DNA of 64,000 bases, from the NCBI GenBank assembly GCA_014642895.1, contig BMJD01000007.1, positions 57,466 to 121,465 of the forward strand. Reading direction: 5' to 3'. Every line of letters begins with the position of its first letter. The first letter of the stretch is position 1. The stretch comes from Lentibacillus populi (lineage in GTDB: Bacteria > Bacillota > Bacilli > Bacillales > Amphibacillaceae). Under the pieces are notes generated by a model. The model worked only from the letters and a program-made list of their open reading frames with translations, was not told the origin of the DNA and made no database searches. A program made the position numbers and the translations under genes. Positions 6,713 to 14,919 of this stretch are shown piece after piece.

Positions 6713-8884
6713 TTATTTCTTCAGCTTGGCCAGCTGCTCGGCTAAAGCATTATTCTTAAAGCCATCATCCTGTTTTTTTAAATACTTGTTGACGTCTTTT
6801 TTCGATACGTGGTTCTTTTTCTCCCGCTGTTTCCGTTCATTAAATGTTGACAGTTTTTCCCTGTGTCCACATTTGCAAATGAACATTTGACCTTCACCTT
6901 CACCGCGTAGTTCCATACGCTTATGGCAATTTGGGCAGCGTGCATTCGTATTCTTCGCAATATTTTTCTTATGGCCGCATGAGCGATCCTGACAGACAAG
7001 CATGCGTCCATGTTTATTTTTAACCTCAAGCATTAGTTTGCCGCATTTCGGACATTTCGTTCCTGTCATATTATCATGTTTGAACTTGGTATCGCTCGTC
7101 TTGATCTCATGAACAACCTCGCTGGCATAATCCTTCATTTCCGCGATAAAACGTTCTTTCTTCAGCTTACCATCAGCAATAGCACCAAGTTTTTGTTCCC
7201 ATTCTGCTGTTAAGGCAGGGGAACGCAATTTTTCCGGAACCAGGTCAAGCAGCTGTCGTCCCTTTGACGTAATGAAAATATGTTTTCCTTTGATTTCCAT
7301 ATACTGGCTATTGAACAGCTTTTCAATAATATCTGCACGGGTTGCTACGGTCCCGAGTCCGCCGGTTTTATTAATCGTTCCGGCCAAATGTTTTTCATCC
7401 TTGGCCATGTAGCGAACCGGGTTTTCCATTGCTTGCAGTAATGCCCCTTCCGTAAAACGTTCCGGTGGCTTCGTTTCCCCGCTAGTCATCATTACTCGCA
7501 AATTCGCAAACGTGTTTCCCTTTTCAATTGCTGGTAAACGCTGATCGTCTGCATCCTCTTCATCGGTACCATTTCGATCGTAAATTTCCTTCCAGCCCTG
7601 CTGCTTGACAATTTTTCCTTTTGCTGTAAAGCGTTCATTGCCAATCTCCGCTACAATGGTGGTTTGTTCATATTCGTATGGTACGGACAATACGGCCAAA
7701 AAACGTTTGACAACCAGATCATAGATTTTGCGTTCCTGCTCTGTTAAATCCGCCAAATTTACCGGTTGTTCAGTTGGAATAATCGCATGGTGATCGGAAA
7801 CTTTCGCATTATCGACAACCGATTTCGGCAGCTTCCAGTCCCGTTTTACCACCTTGCCGGCAATACGTGCATATTGATCGACACCACATGCTTTCACACG
7901 GTCTTTCAATGTCGGAACAATATCGGTTGTGATCACCCGCGAATCTGTTCGTGGATAGGTCAGTACTTTATGCTGCTCATACAGCTTTTGCATTAGTGAT
8001 AGTGTTTGTTTTCCGGAAAAGTTAAAAATCCGGTTTGCATCGCGCTGTAGTTCGGTTAAATCGTATAACTGTGGTGCAAATTTCTTTTTAAAAGCTTTAT
8101 CGACACTAACAACTGCTGCCGATTTATTTTTTACCGTTTGCAATAATTTTTCTGCTCGCTCTTTGGAAAAAATCCTGCTATTGTTTTTTGCATCACGCCA
8201 CGTTAGTTTAAAGCCTTTTGTCGTTTTTGCCTCGATTCCGTAAAACTTTTCCGGCTTAAATGACTGAATTTCCTTTTCCCTTGCTGCAATCATCGCAAGT
8301 GTTGGTGTCTGTACCCGGCCACCCGACAATTGGGCGTTAAATTTTGTTGTCAATGCGCGGGTCGCGTTCAGGCCAACATACCAATCCGCTTCCGAACGGG
8401 CAACGGCAGAAGCATACAAATTTTCATACTTACTCCCAGGCTTCAACTGTTTAAATCCATCACGAATCGCTTTATCGGTTACAGATGAAATCCAGAGACG
8501 TTTCACAGGCTTATGGACACGTGCTTTTTCAATAATCCAGCGGGCAACGAGTTCTCCCTCACGTCCAGCATCCGTTGCAATAACAACTTCGCCGACATCT
8601 TTGCGGTTCAGTTGTGTCTTTACTGCGCTAAACTGTTTGCCTGTTTTTTTCATCACAACCAATTTCAAATGCGGAGGAAGCATCGGTAGATCATCAAGCT
8701 TCCATGTTTTATATTTATCATCATAAACCTCTGGATCGGCCAAGGTTACCAAATGCCCAAGCGCCCATGTGACGATGTAGTTTGATCCTTCCAGATAGCC
8801 ATTCCCTTTTTTTGTACAATGCAATACACGGGCAATATCTCTCCCTACAGACGGTTTTTCTGCTAGTACAACCGTTTTACTCAT
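6713..8884 (-). CDS. topB: DNA topoisomerase III
   Basis: 723-aa type IA topoisomerase that decatenates and relaxes negatively supercoiled DNA. The Toprim domain opens with VVLAEKPSVGRDIA and contains ATDAGREGELVAR at 103-115. The catalytic tyrosine is Tyr310 in VLTYPRTDSR. The C-terminus has paired zinc-ribbon-like Cys motifs (CPKCG, CQDRSCG, CPNC, CKCG). Length matches Bacillus TopB. AGAGAGGA precedes the ATG. No obvious operon partner; it interrupts the purine island, which suggests the island is a mosaic. Confidence 0.95.
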   Translation of the reverse strand: MSKTVVLAEKPSVGRDIARVLHCTKKGNGYLEGSNYIVTWALGHLVTLADPEVYDDKYKTWKLDDLPMLPPHLKLVVMKKTGKQFSAVKTQLNRKDVGEVVIATDAGREGELVARWIIEKARVHKPVKRLWISSVTDKAIRDGFKQLKPGSKYENLYASAVARSEADWYVGLNATRALTTKFNAQLSGGRVQTPTLAMIAAREKEIQSFKPEKFYGIEAKTTKGFKLTWRDAKNNSRIFSKERAEKLLQTVKNKSAAVVSVDKAFKKKFAPQLYDLTELQRDANRIFNFSGKQTLSLMQKLYEQHKVLTYPRTDSRVITTDIVPTLKDRVKACGVDQYARIAGKVVKRDWKLPKSVVDNAKVSDHHAIIPTEQPVNLADLTEQERKIYDLVVKRFLAVLSVPYEYEQTTIVAEIGNERFTAKGKIVKQQGWKEIYDRNGTDEEDADDQRLPAIEKGNTFANLRVMMTSGETKPPERFTEGALLQAMENPVRYMAKDEKHLAGTINKTGGLGTVATRADIIEKLFNSQYMEIKGKHIFITSKGRQLLDLVPEKLRSPALTAEWEQKLGAIADGKLKKERFIAEMKDYASEVVHEIKTSDTKFKHDNMTGTKCPKCGKLMLEVKNKHGRMLVCQDRSCGHKKNIAKNTNARCPNCHKRMELRGEGEGQMFICKCGHREKLSTFNERKQREKKNHVSKKDVNKYLKKQDDGFKNNALAEQLAKLKK

Positions 8885-9103
8885 GTAAAAAATCCTCTCT
8901 AATAAAAATCTCTAGTGCTATTTTAGCATACAGCAGCCGTAAAAGCAGAGAAACGACTACCTGTTTCATTCATAAGCGGTTCCCTTTTTGGGTGCAAGCA
9001 AGAAAAAAATTGCAGATCACATAGAGTGCGGCATTAAATTCGGCTTAAATATGGAAAGGTAATCTGCAAATAATTCTTCCGCTAGTTTTGTGAGATAGAA
9101 GGA

Positions 9104-9309
9104 GTGTGAGTGACCAAACTTGGACAGATTATATGAAAAAAGGCTTTCATTCAAGGTGTGAGTGACCAATCTCAGCCAGATTACATGAAAATAGTCTTTC
9201 ATACAAGGGATGAGCGACCAAACCTAGCAGGATTTTATCTAAAAAGTTCTTCATCCAATGTATGAGTGACCAATTCGAGTCAGATTACATGAATAATGGC
9301 TTTCATTTT
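9104..9309. repeat. 52-bp tandem array (4 copies)
   Basis: The core TGACCAA (CGACCAA in the third copy) occurs at 9111, 9163, 9215 and 9267, exactly 52 bp apart, within degenerate units of the form GTGAGTGACCAA..CAGATTA..TGAAAA..CTTTCATT. Since 52 is not a multiple of three, the units cannot encode a periodic peptide. The array lies between topB and the permease terminator. Nothing else is visible between 8885 and 9378. Confidence 0.85.
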
Positions 9310-9378
9310 GCGATTTCAAATGTCAAGTTTGGGATGATTATACTATAAGACCCAACAACCAATAAATAAATCAACAAA

Positions 9379-9416
9379 AATAGCATGTGAAATTCTTTTC
9401 GATTTCACATGCTATT
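9379..9416 (-). terminator. terminator downstream of the NCS2 permease
   Basis: Perfect 15-bp arms AATAGCATGTGAAAT and ATTTCACATGCTATT with an 8-nt loop. On the minus strand the stem is followed by TTTTTG. It lies about 155 bp past the permease stop codon. Confidence 0.75.
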
Positions 9417-9571
9417 CAGTATATTAATTAAGTATTTTGCACTTTATAGGGAGCCCGTTAGTTTCATCGATAACGAGTTCCAGTTGAGAAACAAAGTACT
9501 GCGTGAATTAACAAAATTTTTTTCACACCGTAGTTCTCAAGCAGACTACTATACATCAGAGTCGCCTTTTT

Positions 9572-10900
9572 CTAAGCTTGACTTTCCGCTTTTTCTTTCT
9601 TTACACCATATTGGTCCCAGTCAAATACATTTTCCAGCACAAGCGCCAAAATAATTCCTACTAATAACCCGCTGCTAATTACCGGACGTATGAAATCCGG
9701 GAGTGTTGCAAAATAGGATAGAGGCAGTGTCATAATAATGATCCCAACAAATAGCGGAATGGCAGAACGGTATACATTGAGTGTATTAAATTCAACCTGC
9801 TTGAAGAAATACCAGGATGAATTCAACAATTGTAAATAAGATACAAATAATACCGCACTACCAATGCTTAACGGTAACAGAGAAAAAAAGTGTCCGATCG
9901 GTGGAATAACCCCCATTATAAAAAACATAAACCCACCGAGAATAAATGGCAATCGTTTAATAATCCCTGTCTGGCTAAGAAAACCAATCGACGACACGTA
10001 TGGTGCATATGGAACAAGACCAAACACGCCGGCAATCCCAGTAAAAATACCAGTAATCGTGAACGATCTGCGGTATTGCCCTTTTGTTGTCTCTTCCCCA
10101 TACATACTGTCGGTTCCTTTTAGCGCACCAAATGTATTCGCAGTATTTAATAAACCAGCAATGACCGCCGTAATAATGACACCAATATCAAACGCCGGTT
10201 TCCCAAGTGGAAATAATTCAATGCCTGACGATGCTGTTTGTTCGACTGTTTCCTGTTGCCCAAACGTAATATTAAAGGCAATCCAGCCGATAATGATCCC
10301 AATTAATAACCCGTACCGTCTAACGCCTGGCGGTGCTTTAATACTAATAATAATTACCATAATCGCGATGATAATTGATAGCAGGGAAATGGATAAATCA
10401 ATGGTTGCTGACTGTGCATCATTACCAAACGGGATGCCAAGCATTCCTTTTAAAAATATCCCGATTAATTTAACGCCAAATAGAAACATAAATACACCCA
10501 TTACGCCCGGATTAAATAATTTAGCAAGATGGGGTCCAAGTCCTGTTACGCCAATAATAATAGTGAGTACGCCAGAAATGATTACACCAACTGTCAAACT
10601 GCCACCTAATATGGTTAACGGCATGCCCTGGGCAACTGCAGTGGAACAAAGGGTTAAAATAACTCCCCACCAAAGACCTGAATTTCCTTCCATAATGGCC
10701 CTTTTATGTCCGAATAAACCTTGAATCATACAGGCGATTCCTGTCATGATAAACGATAGCTGCAGTAATCCGGCAATTTTTCCTTGTGGAAGCTCAAAGG
10801 CCGCCCCAACTGTTATTGGTATGACTACGATATTCGTAAAAATAAAAAAGAGCCACTGTAAGCCCGATAGCCAATTGCTTGATTTAAGTAATCCTTTCAC
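9572..10900 (-). CDS. NCS2-family purine/pyrimidine permease
   Basis: About 442-aa polytopic membrane protein with around 12-14 hydrophobic segments. NCS2 hallmarks are IMEGNSGLWWG near residue 70, FNPGVMGVFMFLFGVKL, and the NTANTFGAL segment near 255 (the proton/substrate-site helix). It resembles B. subtilis YwdJ, an uncharacterised purine permease. I favour a GTG start at 10900, because AGGTGA lies 5 bp before it. It lies beside the DUF2877 gene and PucR, so it probably imports a purine or a breakdown product; the substrate is not deducible. Confidence 0.85.
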   Translation of the reverse strand: MKGLLKSSNWLSGLQWLFFIFTNIVVIPITVGAAFELPQGKIAGLLQLSFIMTGIACMIQGLFGHKRAIMEGNSGLWWGVILTLCSTAVAQGMPLTILGGSLTVGVIISGVLTIIIGVTGLGPHLAKLFNPGVMGVFMFLFGVKLIGIFLKGMLGIPFGNDAQSATIDLSISLLSIIIAIMVIIISIKAPPGVRRYGLLIGIIIGWIAFNITFGQQETVEQTASSGIELFPLGKPAFDIGVIITAVIAGLLNTANTFGALKGTDSMYGEETTKGQYRRSFTITGIFTGIAGVFGLVPYAPYVSSIGFLSQTGIIKRLPFILGGFMFFIMGVIPPIGHFFSLLPLSIGSAVLFVSYLQLLNSSWYFFKQVEFNTLNVYRSAIPLFVGIIIMTLPLSYFATLPDFIRPVISSGLLVGIILALVLENVFDWDQYGVKKEKAESQA

Positions 10901-11029
10901 GTCATTCACCTACAATCTTTTCCTATAAAATCCGTGGAACTATTCAACGGCAGAACCCGGCCAGGATATTTCCACTGCTTCACATGATGTTAGAACTGCT
11001 CAGGGCGATATTCTCAAATACGAGGTTAT

Positions 11030-11977
11030 TCATTCAGAATTCATGGCCTTTATTCCCAACAATACACCAATCATTGTATCCGCGCCAGATGTATGTCCAA
11101 TTTTTTTCATTGCCTCTAGTGCCGTCAGCAGATCCGTTTTTTGCCGTTTGATTAGTGCCATACACATCTCCAGCAGATGGGTATGATAATGCTTTTCCAC
11201 CGCATAGTATAAATACTCATAACCGATCGGGGTTGTTCGTTTTAAGCCCTTTTCCAACAAATAGGTTTTCAACTGCTCCTGAAAGCAAGTAGTTAAACCA
11301 CCAAGAACCGACAACGCCGCACACATTCCCGTGAGCACATCGTCGCCACTTGGTGTTAGCCCAATCCCGCGGCCAATCCAATAATTAAAAACAGCTTCAG
11401 AGATGATCTGCTTTTCATCCCTTGTTAGTGATATTAGTTCAGCCATCTTATTTATTATAGGATGGTTCCATTTCTGAGAGGATTCTGACAAATAGTCCAT
11501 TATCCTCTTTTGATCATCAGCCGTTTGAGCCAGGCCTGTTTCCCATTTTGTTTCGTTCATCCTGTTCGCTAAAAGCTTTCTATTGTTTGTTAGTATTACG
11601 GCGTCAAATCGACTCTTTTGAAGGAGATGGTTCGTCCATTTAACTTGCTTTAGGGAGACGGTTCGTCCACCGGTAAAAACAAAACATTTTGCAGATGCAT
11701 TCCACGTTACTTGCTGCTCTCTCCTGGCAATTCCGAGCAGCTTCTGTGCATCGTTTTGACTGAGCCCGACCCCGAATGGAGCAAGGCCATTATCAAGTGG
11801 GCCAATATGGACAAGCCTTTCGCCAATTTGCAAATTAAGGCTATTGTTAAAAACACTGTGAACTTTTCCTTTGTGGTATTTGTTAAGAATCTGCTCAACA
11901 GCTATACTTGCAGCGCGCGCCGTTATTTCACTATTTTTTTCGTGAAAGCCTCTGTCCTTTAAAGAATAGCCCAACAT
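11030..11977 (-). CDS. allH: DUF2877 protein, AllH-type oxamate carbamoyltransferase subunit
   Basis: 315-aa protein of the DUF2877 family (E. coli YlbF/AllH). With FdrA (AllF) and YlbE (AllG), this family is reported to be required for oxamate carbamoyltransferase activity, which splits oxalurate to oxamate and carbamoyl phosphate. Visible family features are GVGL/GLAPFGVG near 70, and near 215 the motif RGIGLTPSGDDVLTGMCAAL, with HTSGADTMIGVLLG near the C-terminus. I use the ATG at 11977 (MLGYSLKDRG), which has AAAGGAG 5 bp upstream, rather than 12028. It lies far from allF and allG and diverges from pucR. Confidence 0.82.
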   Translation of the reverse strand: MLGYSLKDRGFHEKNSEITARAASIAVEQILNKYHKGKVHSVFNNSLNLQIGERLVHIGPLDNGLAPFGVGLSQNDAQKLLGIARREQQVTWNASAKCFVFTGGRTVSLKQVKWTNHLLQKSRFDAVILTNNRKLLANRMNETKWETGLAQTADDQKRIMDYLSESSQKWNHPIINKMAELISLTRDEKQIISEAVFNYWIGRGIGLTPSGDDVLTGMCAALSVLGGLTTCFQEQLKTYLLEKGLKRTTPIGYEYLYYAVEKHYHTHLLEMCMALIKRQKTDLLTALEAMKKIGHTSGADTMIGVLLGIKAMNSE

Positions 11978-12136
11978 CCACACTCCTTTGCTGGGAAAGC
12001 CCCAGCGTACACGAATGTATTCAAACAAACCTTTTCAAATCGGTGTAAACTATTTTAGCATGTTTTTATATCGGAAATTTTAATCCACAAGTTTATTTTA
12101 ACCCTTCTAGTTTAAAAGGAATAACAGAATAAGTCA

Positions 12137-12185
12137 TTGTTTAAAGTAACTAAAATTAACTTTGATTTTTGTTTATTTTTAACTT
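12137..12185. promoter_or_regulatory. paired 17-bp operator candidate, allH/pucR intergenic
   Basis: TTGTTTAAAGTAACTAA (12137-12153) and TTGTTTATTTTTAACTT (12169-12185) start exactly 32 bp apart between the divergent allH and pucR genes. Left arms are perfect; right arms are degenerate. The placement would allow PucR to control itself and allH. Confidence 0.5.
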
Positions 12186-12243
12186 ATACTAGTAATAGCT
12201 ATTTGAGCCCCAACCGTTTACTATTTTTACAAGAGAGTGTGAA

Positions 12244-13908
12244 ATGATGAAAACACTAAATGATTTGTTTATATTAGAAAACATGAAGGAATGTAATGTA
12301 CTAGCGGGGCATAGAGGTCTAACTCGAAACGTGCAATCTGTGAATATTTCTGATACACCTGATGTCATCCAATTTTTGGATAAAAATCATTTACTGCTTA
12401 CAACAGGCTATGCATTTCAAGATGATCCGCAAGAAATGTGTGAAGTAATCAGGGAAATGCACACCTTAAATTGTGCCGGGATGATTATCAAAATTAACCG
12501 TTTCCTAAAACAATTACCTGAAAAGGTCAAACTACTTGCAGATGATTTGGCATTTCCAATTATCGATTTGCCTACAAATCAAACATTGGGCAATTTATCC
12601 CGTCACATCCTTAATTATTTGAATGATCATGAAGCAGAACAGCTATATTATGCCCTTCATGTGCAAAAAGAGTTTTCCGATATGATGATCAAAGGACATA
12701 GTCTGAATTCACTTGTAGAACAACTAGGCCACTTTTTACAACGTCCGACATTATTATTAAATCACCGGGGTGAAAAAATCGCCCAAAGTCACGATTTCCG
12801 TATGGATTCGATGAAACTGGCGGAGCCGGAGATTATTAAAAAGATAAAAGACGATTTAGATACCGCCAGGGAAGGAGGTACGTTTGCTATTCCATCACGG
12901 GATAGTCAATCCATTACAACCTTTCCGGTAAAAACAAAACGGCAATATCCAAGTATGCTGGTGATTATGGACGCATTAACACTGCCGTATCCTTCTTCGC
13001 AAATGGCAATTGAACAAGCTGGCAACGTCATTTCATTTACACTTATAAAGGAACAATCCATTGAAGAAAATTCAAGGCTATTAAAAAATAACTTTTTTGC
13101 CGATTTAATTGAAATGAGGATACACGCTGAAGAAGAGATTTTAAGCAGAGCAAATTATTACGGACTAAAAGCTGACATGGAAAGTATCTGTATTGTTTGT
13201 GCAATTGATGCAGCAGGTGATAGCTATGAAACATTGCAATTGTACGAAAAAAAGATTGGGGAATTGCATCATAATATTTATGATCAACTCGAAGATGAAA
13301 TAATTAATGGAAACATGGAAGCAACATTGTTTACGAAAGAAAAATATTTTGTTATGATTCTGCAATTTCCTAATTACACGGAAGCGGAAATAGATAACGT
13401 TACCAAATTTATCGAACGTGCCCAAAGAAATATAGAGGGAGATTATTCCGTATCGTTTGGGATCAGCAATCCAATCCAGTCCGTAACAGATGTCTCCACT
13501 GCATACAAGGAAGCAGTCGAAGCAATAATGAATGGATACGACCTAAAAATGACGGGATTCATTAATTTTTATAAAGCAAGAGAAATTAAGGAATTGCTAA
13601 ACACGCTACCTAGAAAAGATCTAAAAGCACTATATGAAAATACGCTAAAATCACTTGCATATCCGAAGGCCAAAGAGGATGTTGAGCTAGTCAAAACAAT
13701 CGAAGTCTATTTGAACAGCCAATGTGAAATTTCCGATACGTCAAGGATGCTATATATCCATCGGAATACGGTTAAATACCGGGTTAAGAAAACGGAAGAA
13801 TTATTGAACTGTTCCTTCCGTGATCCCGCTGATTCATTAAAAGTTCGTGTTGCTTTAGTCATCGGTTCAATTCTGGAGGAAGATGAGCAAGTACGGACAG
13901 CAAATTAA
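12244..13908 (+). CDS. pucR: PucR-family transcriptional regulator of purine catabolism
   Basis: 554-aa regulator. The N-terminal PucR ligand-type domain (about 1-125) carries LAGHRGLTRNVQSVNISDTPD and LLTTGYAF. A middle GGDEF-like (CdaR) domain spans roughly 310-440. The C-terminal PucR helix-turn-helix (about 490-550) has LNSQCEISDTSRMLYIHRNTVKYRVKK, split here at family-typical helix boundaries. In B. subtilis PucR activates ureide genes in response to allantoin-type effectors; a similar role is inferred. Divergent from allH across a region with paired operator motifs, and followed by a strong terminator. Confidence 0.92.
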   Translation: MMKTLNDLFILENMKECNVLAGHRGLTRNVQSVNISDTPDVIQFLDKNHLLLTTGYAFQDDPQEMCEVIREMHTLNCAGMIIKINRFLKQLPEKVKLLADDLAFPIIDLPTNQTLGNLSRHILNYLNDHEAEQLYYALHVQKEFSDMMIKGHSLNSLVEQLGHFLQRPTLLLNHRGEKIAQSHDFRMDSMKLAEPEIIKKIKDDLDTAREGGTFAIPSRDSQSITTFPVKTKRQYPSMLVIMDALTLPYPSSQMAIEQAGNVISFTLIKEQSIEENSRLLKNNFFADLIEMRIHAEEEILSRANYYGLKADMESICIVCAIDAAGDSYETLQLYEKKIGELHHNIYDQLEDEIINGNMEATLFTKEKYFVMILQFPNYTEAEIDNVTKFIERAQRNIEGDYSVSFGISNPIQSVTDVSTAYKEAVEAIMNGYDLKMTGFINFYKAREIKELLNTLPRKDLKALYENTLKSLAYPKAKEDVELVKTIEVYLNSQCEISDTSRMLYIHRNTVKYRVKKTEELLNCSFRDPADSLKVRVALVIGSILEEDEQVRTAN

Positions 13909-13924
13909 CTCTAACCATTTCATT

Positions 13925-13953
13925 AAAACTGCCCACTAGCGGGCAGTTTTAAT
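13925..13953 (+). terminator. terminator of pucR
   Basis: Perfect 10-bp arms AAAACTGCCC (13925-13934) and GGGCAGTTTT (13941-13950) with loop ACTAGC, right after the pucR stop. The A/T flanks would let it work in both directions. Confidence 0.85.
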
Positions 13954-13973
13954 TTTGCCTTAGAAAACATATA

Positions 13974-14123
13974 TTAACTCCATTGAATAATTTGAGCAAT
14001 GATAAGGGAAACCAGTGATATTAATGCAAACACAAAGAACAATGGGAAGAAAAAGCGAATCCATTTTTGATATGTATTTGATTGTAAACGAAAAAAATAA
14101 GAAATATTGAAAAAACATCGCAT
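13974..14123 (-). CDS. possible 49-aa membrane protein
   Basis: Short frame encoding a polar N-terminus (RLQSNTYQKWIR) and then one hydrophobic helix, FFPLFFVFALISLVSLIIAQ, ending QIIQWS. The distribution of charge and hydrophobicity looks like a genuine single-pass protein, and the pucR terminator would also end its transcript. The ribosome site (GAGAG next to ATG) is weak. A hairpin AAAAACCATTTAGC/GCTAAATGGTTTTT lies just upstream at 14149-14191. No family recognised; may be a chance frame. Confidence 0.3.
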   Translation of the reverse strand: MRCFFNISYFFRLQSNTYQKWIRFFFPLFFVFALISLVSLIIAQIIQWS

Positions 14124-14148
14124 TCTCTCGCAGCGGGAATAGAATGTC

Positions 14149-14191
14149 AAAAACCATTTAGCAAGTTAATGTACCTGGCTAAATGGTTTTT
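14149..14191. terminator. hairpin with A/T flanks between pucR and ridA
   Basis: Perfect 14-bp arms AAAAACCATTTAGC (14149-14162) and GCTAAATGGTTTTT (14178-14191) around a 15-nt loop, with a T tract on either strand. It lies 117 bp beyond the ridA stop codon, so it may terminate ridA on the minus strand. Confidence 0.55.
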
Positions 14192-14307
14192 GCTGCTTTA
14201 AAATAGATTTCTGTAATGGTTAACATACTATCCGTATCCCCCAAGAAGCATCACCAAATGCCTCTATTGTCTTGATCCGTCTTCTTCTATCTAAGAACTT
14301 GTTGCTA

Positions 14308-14691
14308 TTAGCCTTGTTTTCTAGCGATCATTTCAATTTCCACCTCCGCGCCAAGTGGCAGCTCCGCAACAGCTACGCATGTTCTTGCCGGGTAAGGTTT
14401 GCTAAATTGAGTTTCATATACTTCATTCATTGCAGTAAAGTTCTTCATCGTTGTCAGGTATACATTTACTTTTACAACATCATCTTGGGTAAGGTTCGCT
14501 GCTTCCAAAACTTTAAACAAATTAATAAAGCATTGCTTTGTTTGCGCGGCAATGTCACCTGTCATATCTTCTGCAGTCAGGCTGTTCTTCGCCGTCTGTC
14601 CTGAAAAATATACAAACTCACCTGCATCAACAGCATGTGCGTATGGTCCAGATACCACCATGCTTTTTGCTTCATATTCCTTTCTAGTCAT
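14308..14691 (-). CDS. RidA/YjgF family enamine/imine deaminase
   Basis: 127-aa Rid protein. Motifs are GPYAHAVDAGEFVYFSGQTA at the N-terminus and, near 103, the PARTCVAVAELPLGAEVEIEMIA block with the arginine characteristic of RidA active sites. Some Rid subfamilies occur in purine and ureide gene sets and hydrolyse imines such as those of aminotransferase reactions or aminoacrylate-type peracids (family knowledge). The start at 14691 is set by AAAGGAG 9 bp upstream; an earlier in-frame ATG at 14757 has no ribosome site. It lies downstream of the allantoinase pair. Confidence 0.9.
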   Translation of the reverse strand: MTRKEYEAKSMVVSGPYAHAVDAGEFVYFSGQTAKNSLTAEDMTGDIAAQTKQCFINLFKVLEAANLTQDDVVKVNVYLTTMKNFTAMNEVYETQFSKPYPARTCVAVAELPLGAEVEIEMIARKQG

Positions 14692-14843
14692 TATGCATTC
14701 TCCTTTGAAAATTAAAATAGCTCTTAATAGAAAAGATCCCTCATCCCCCATAACCACAGTATAGGTTTTTGTTATAAAGGACGGTGGATCGTCTTCTTTG
14801 TACTTATAAAGTCACCTTATGACCTTATATTCTATTAGAGGAT

Positions 14844-14884
14844 GTTCAAAAGGCCGCCAAACGATAAGCGGTAACTCTTTGCAC
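14844..14884. repeat. short TCAAAAAGTC-type hairpin
   Basis: Left arm GTTCAAAAGGCCGCC and right arm GCGGTAACTCTTTGCAC pair imperfectly round a 9-nt loop. The arms resemble the ends of the MITE-like element at 54274-54498 and the hairpin at 44694. It lies after the pucH-type allantoinase and could also act as its terminator. Confidence 0.4.
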
Positions 14885-14919
14885 ACGCACTATCACATGT
14901 ATTTAACGTTTATCTATCG

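Noticed and set aside
9017..9202. 61-codon minus-strand frame in the 52-bp array
   Set aside because: The 52-bp period is not a multiple of three and the frame holds no repeat; no ribosome site.
9104..9309. CRISPR array
   Set aside because: Whole 52-bp units are related and degenerate. There is no constant repeat with unrelated spacers, and no cas gene nearby.
9864..10724. 286-codon plus-strand frame opposite the NCS2 permease
   Set aside because: It is antisense to a gene with clear family motifs, has no ribosome site, and its composition (Ile/Pro/Asn-rich) is what reversed membrane codons give.
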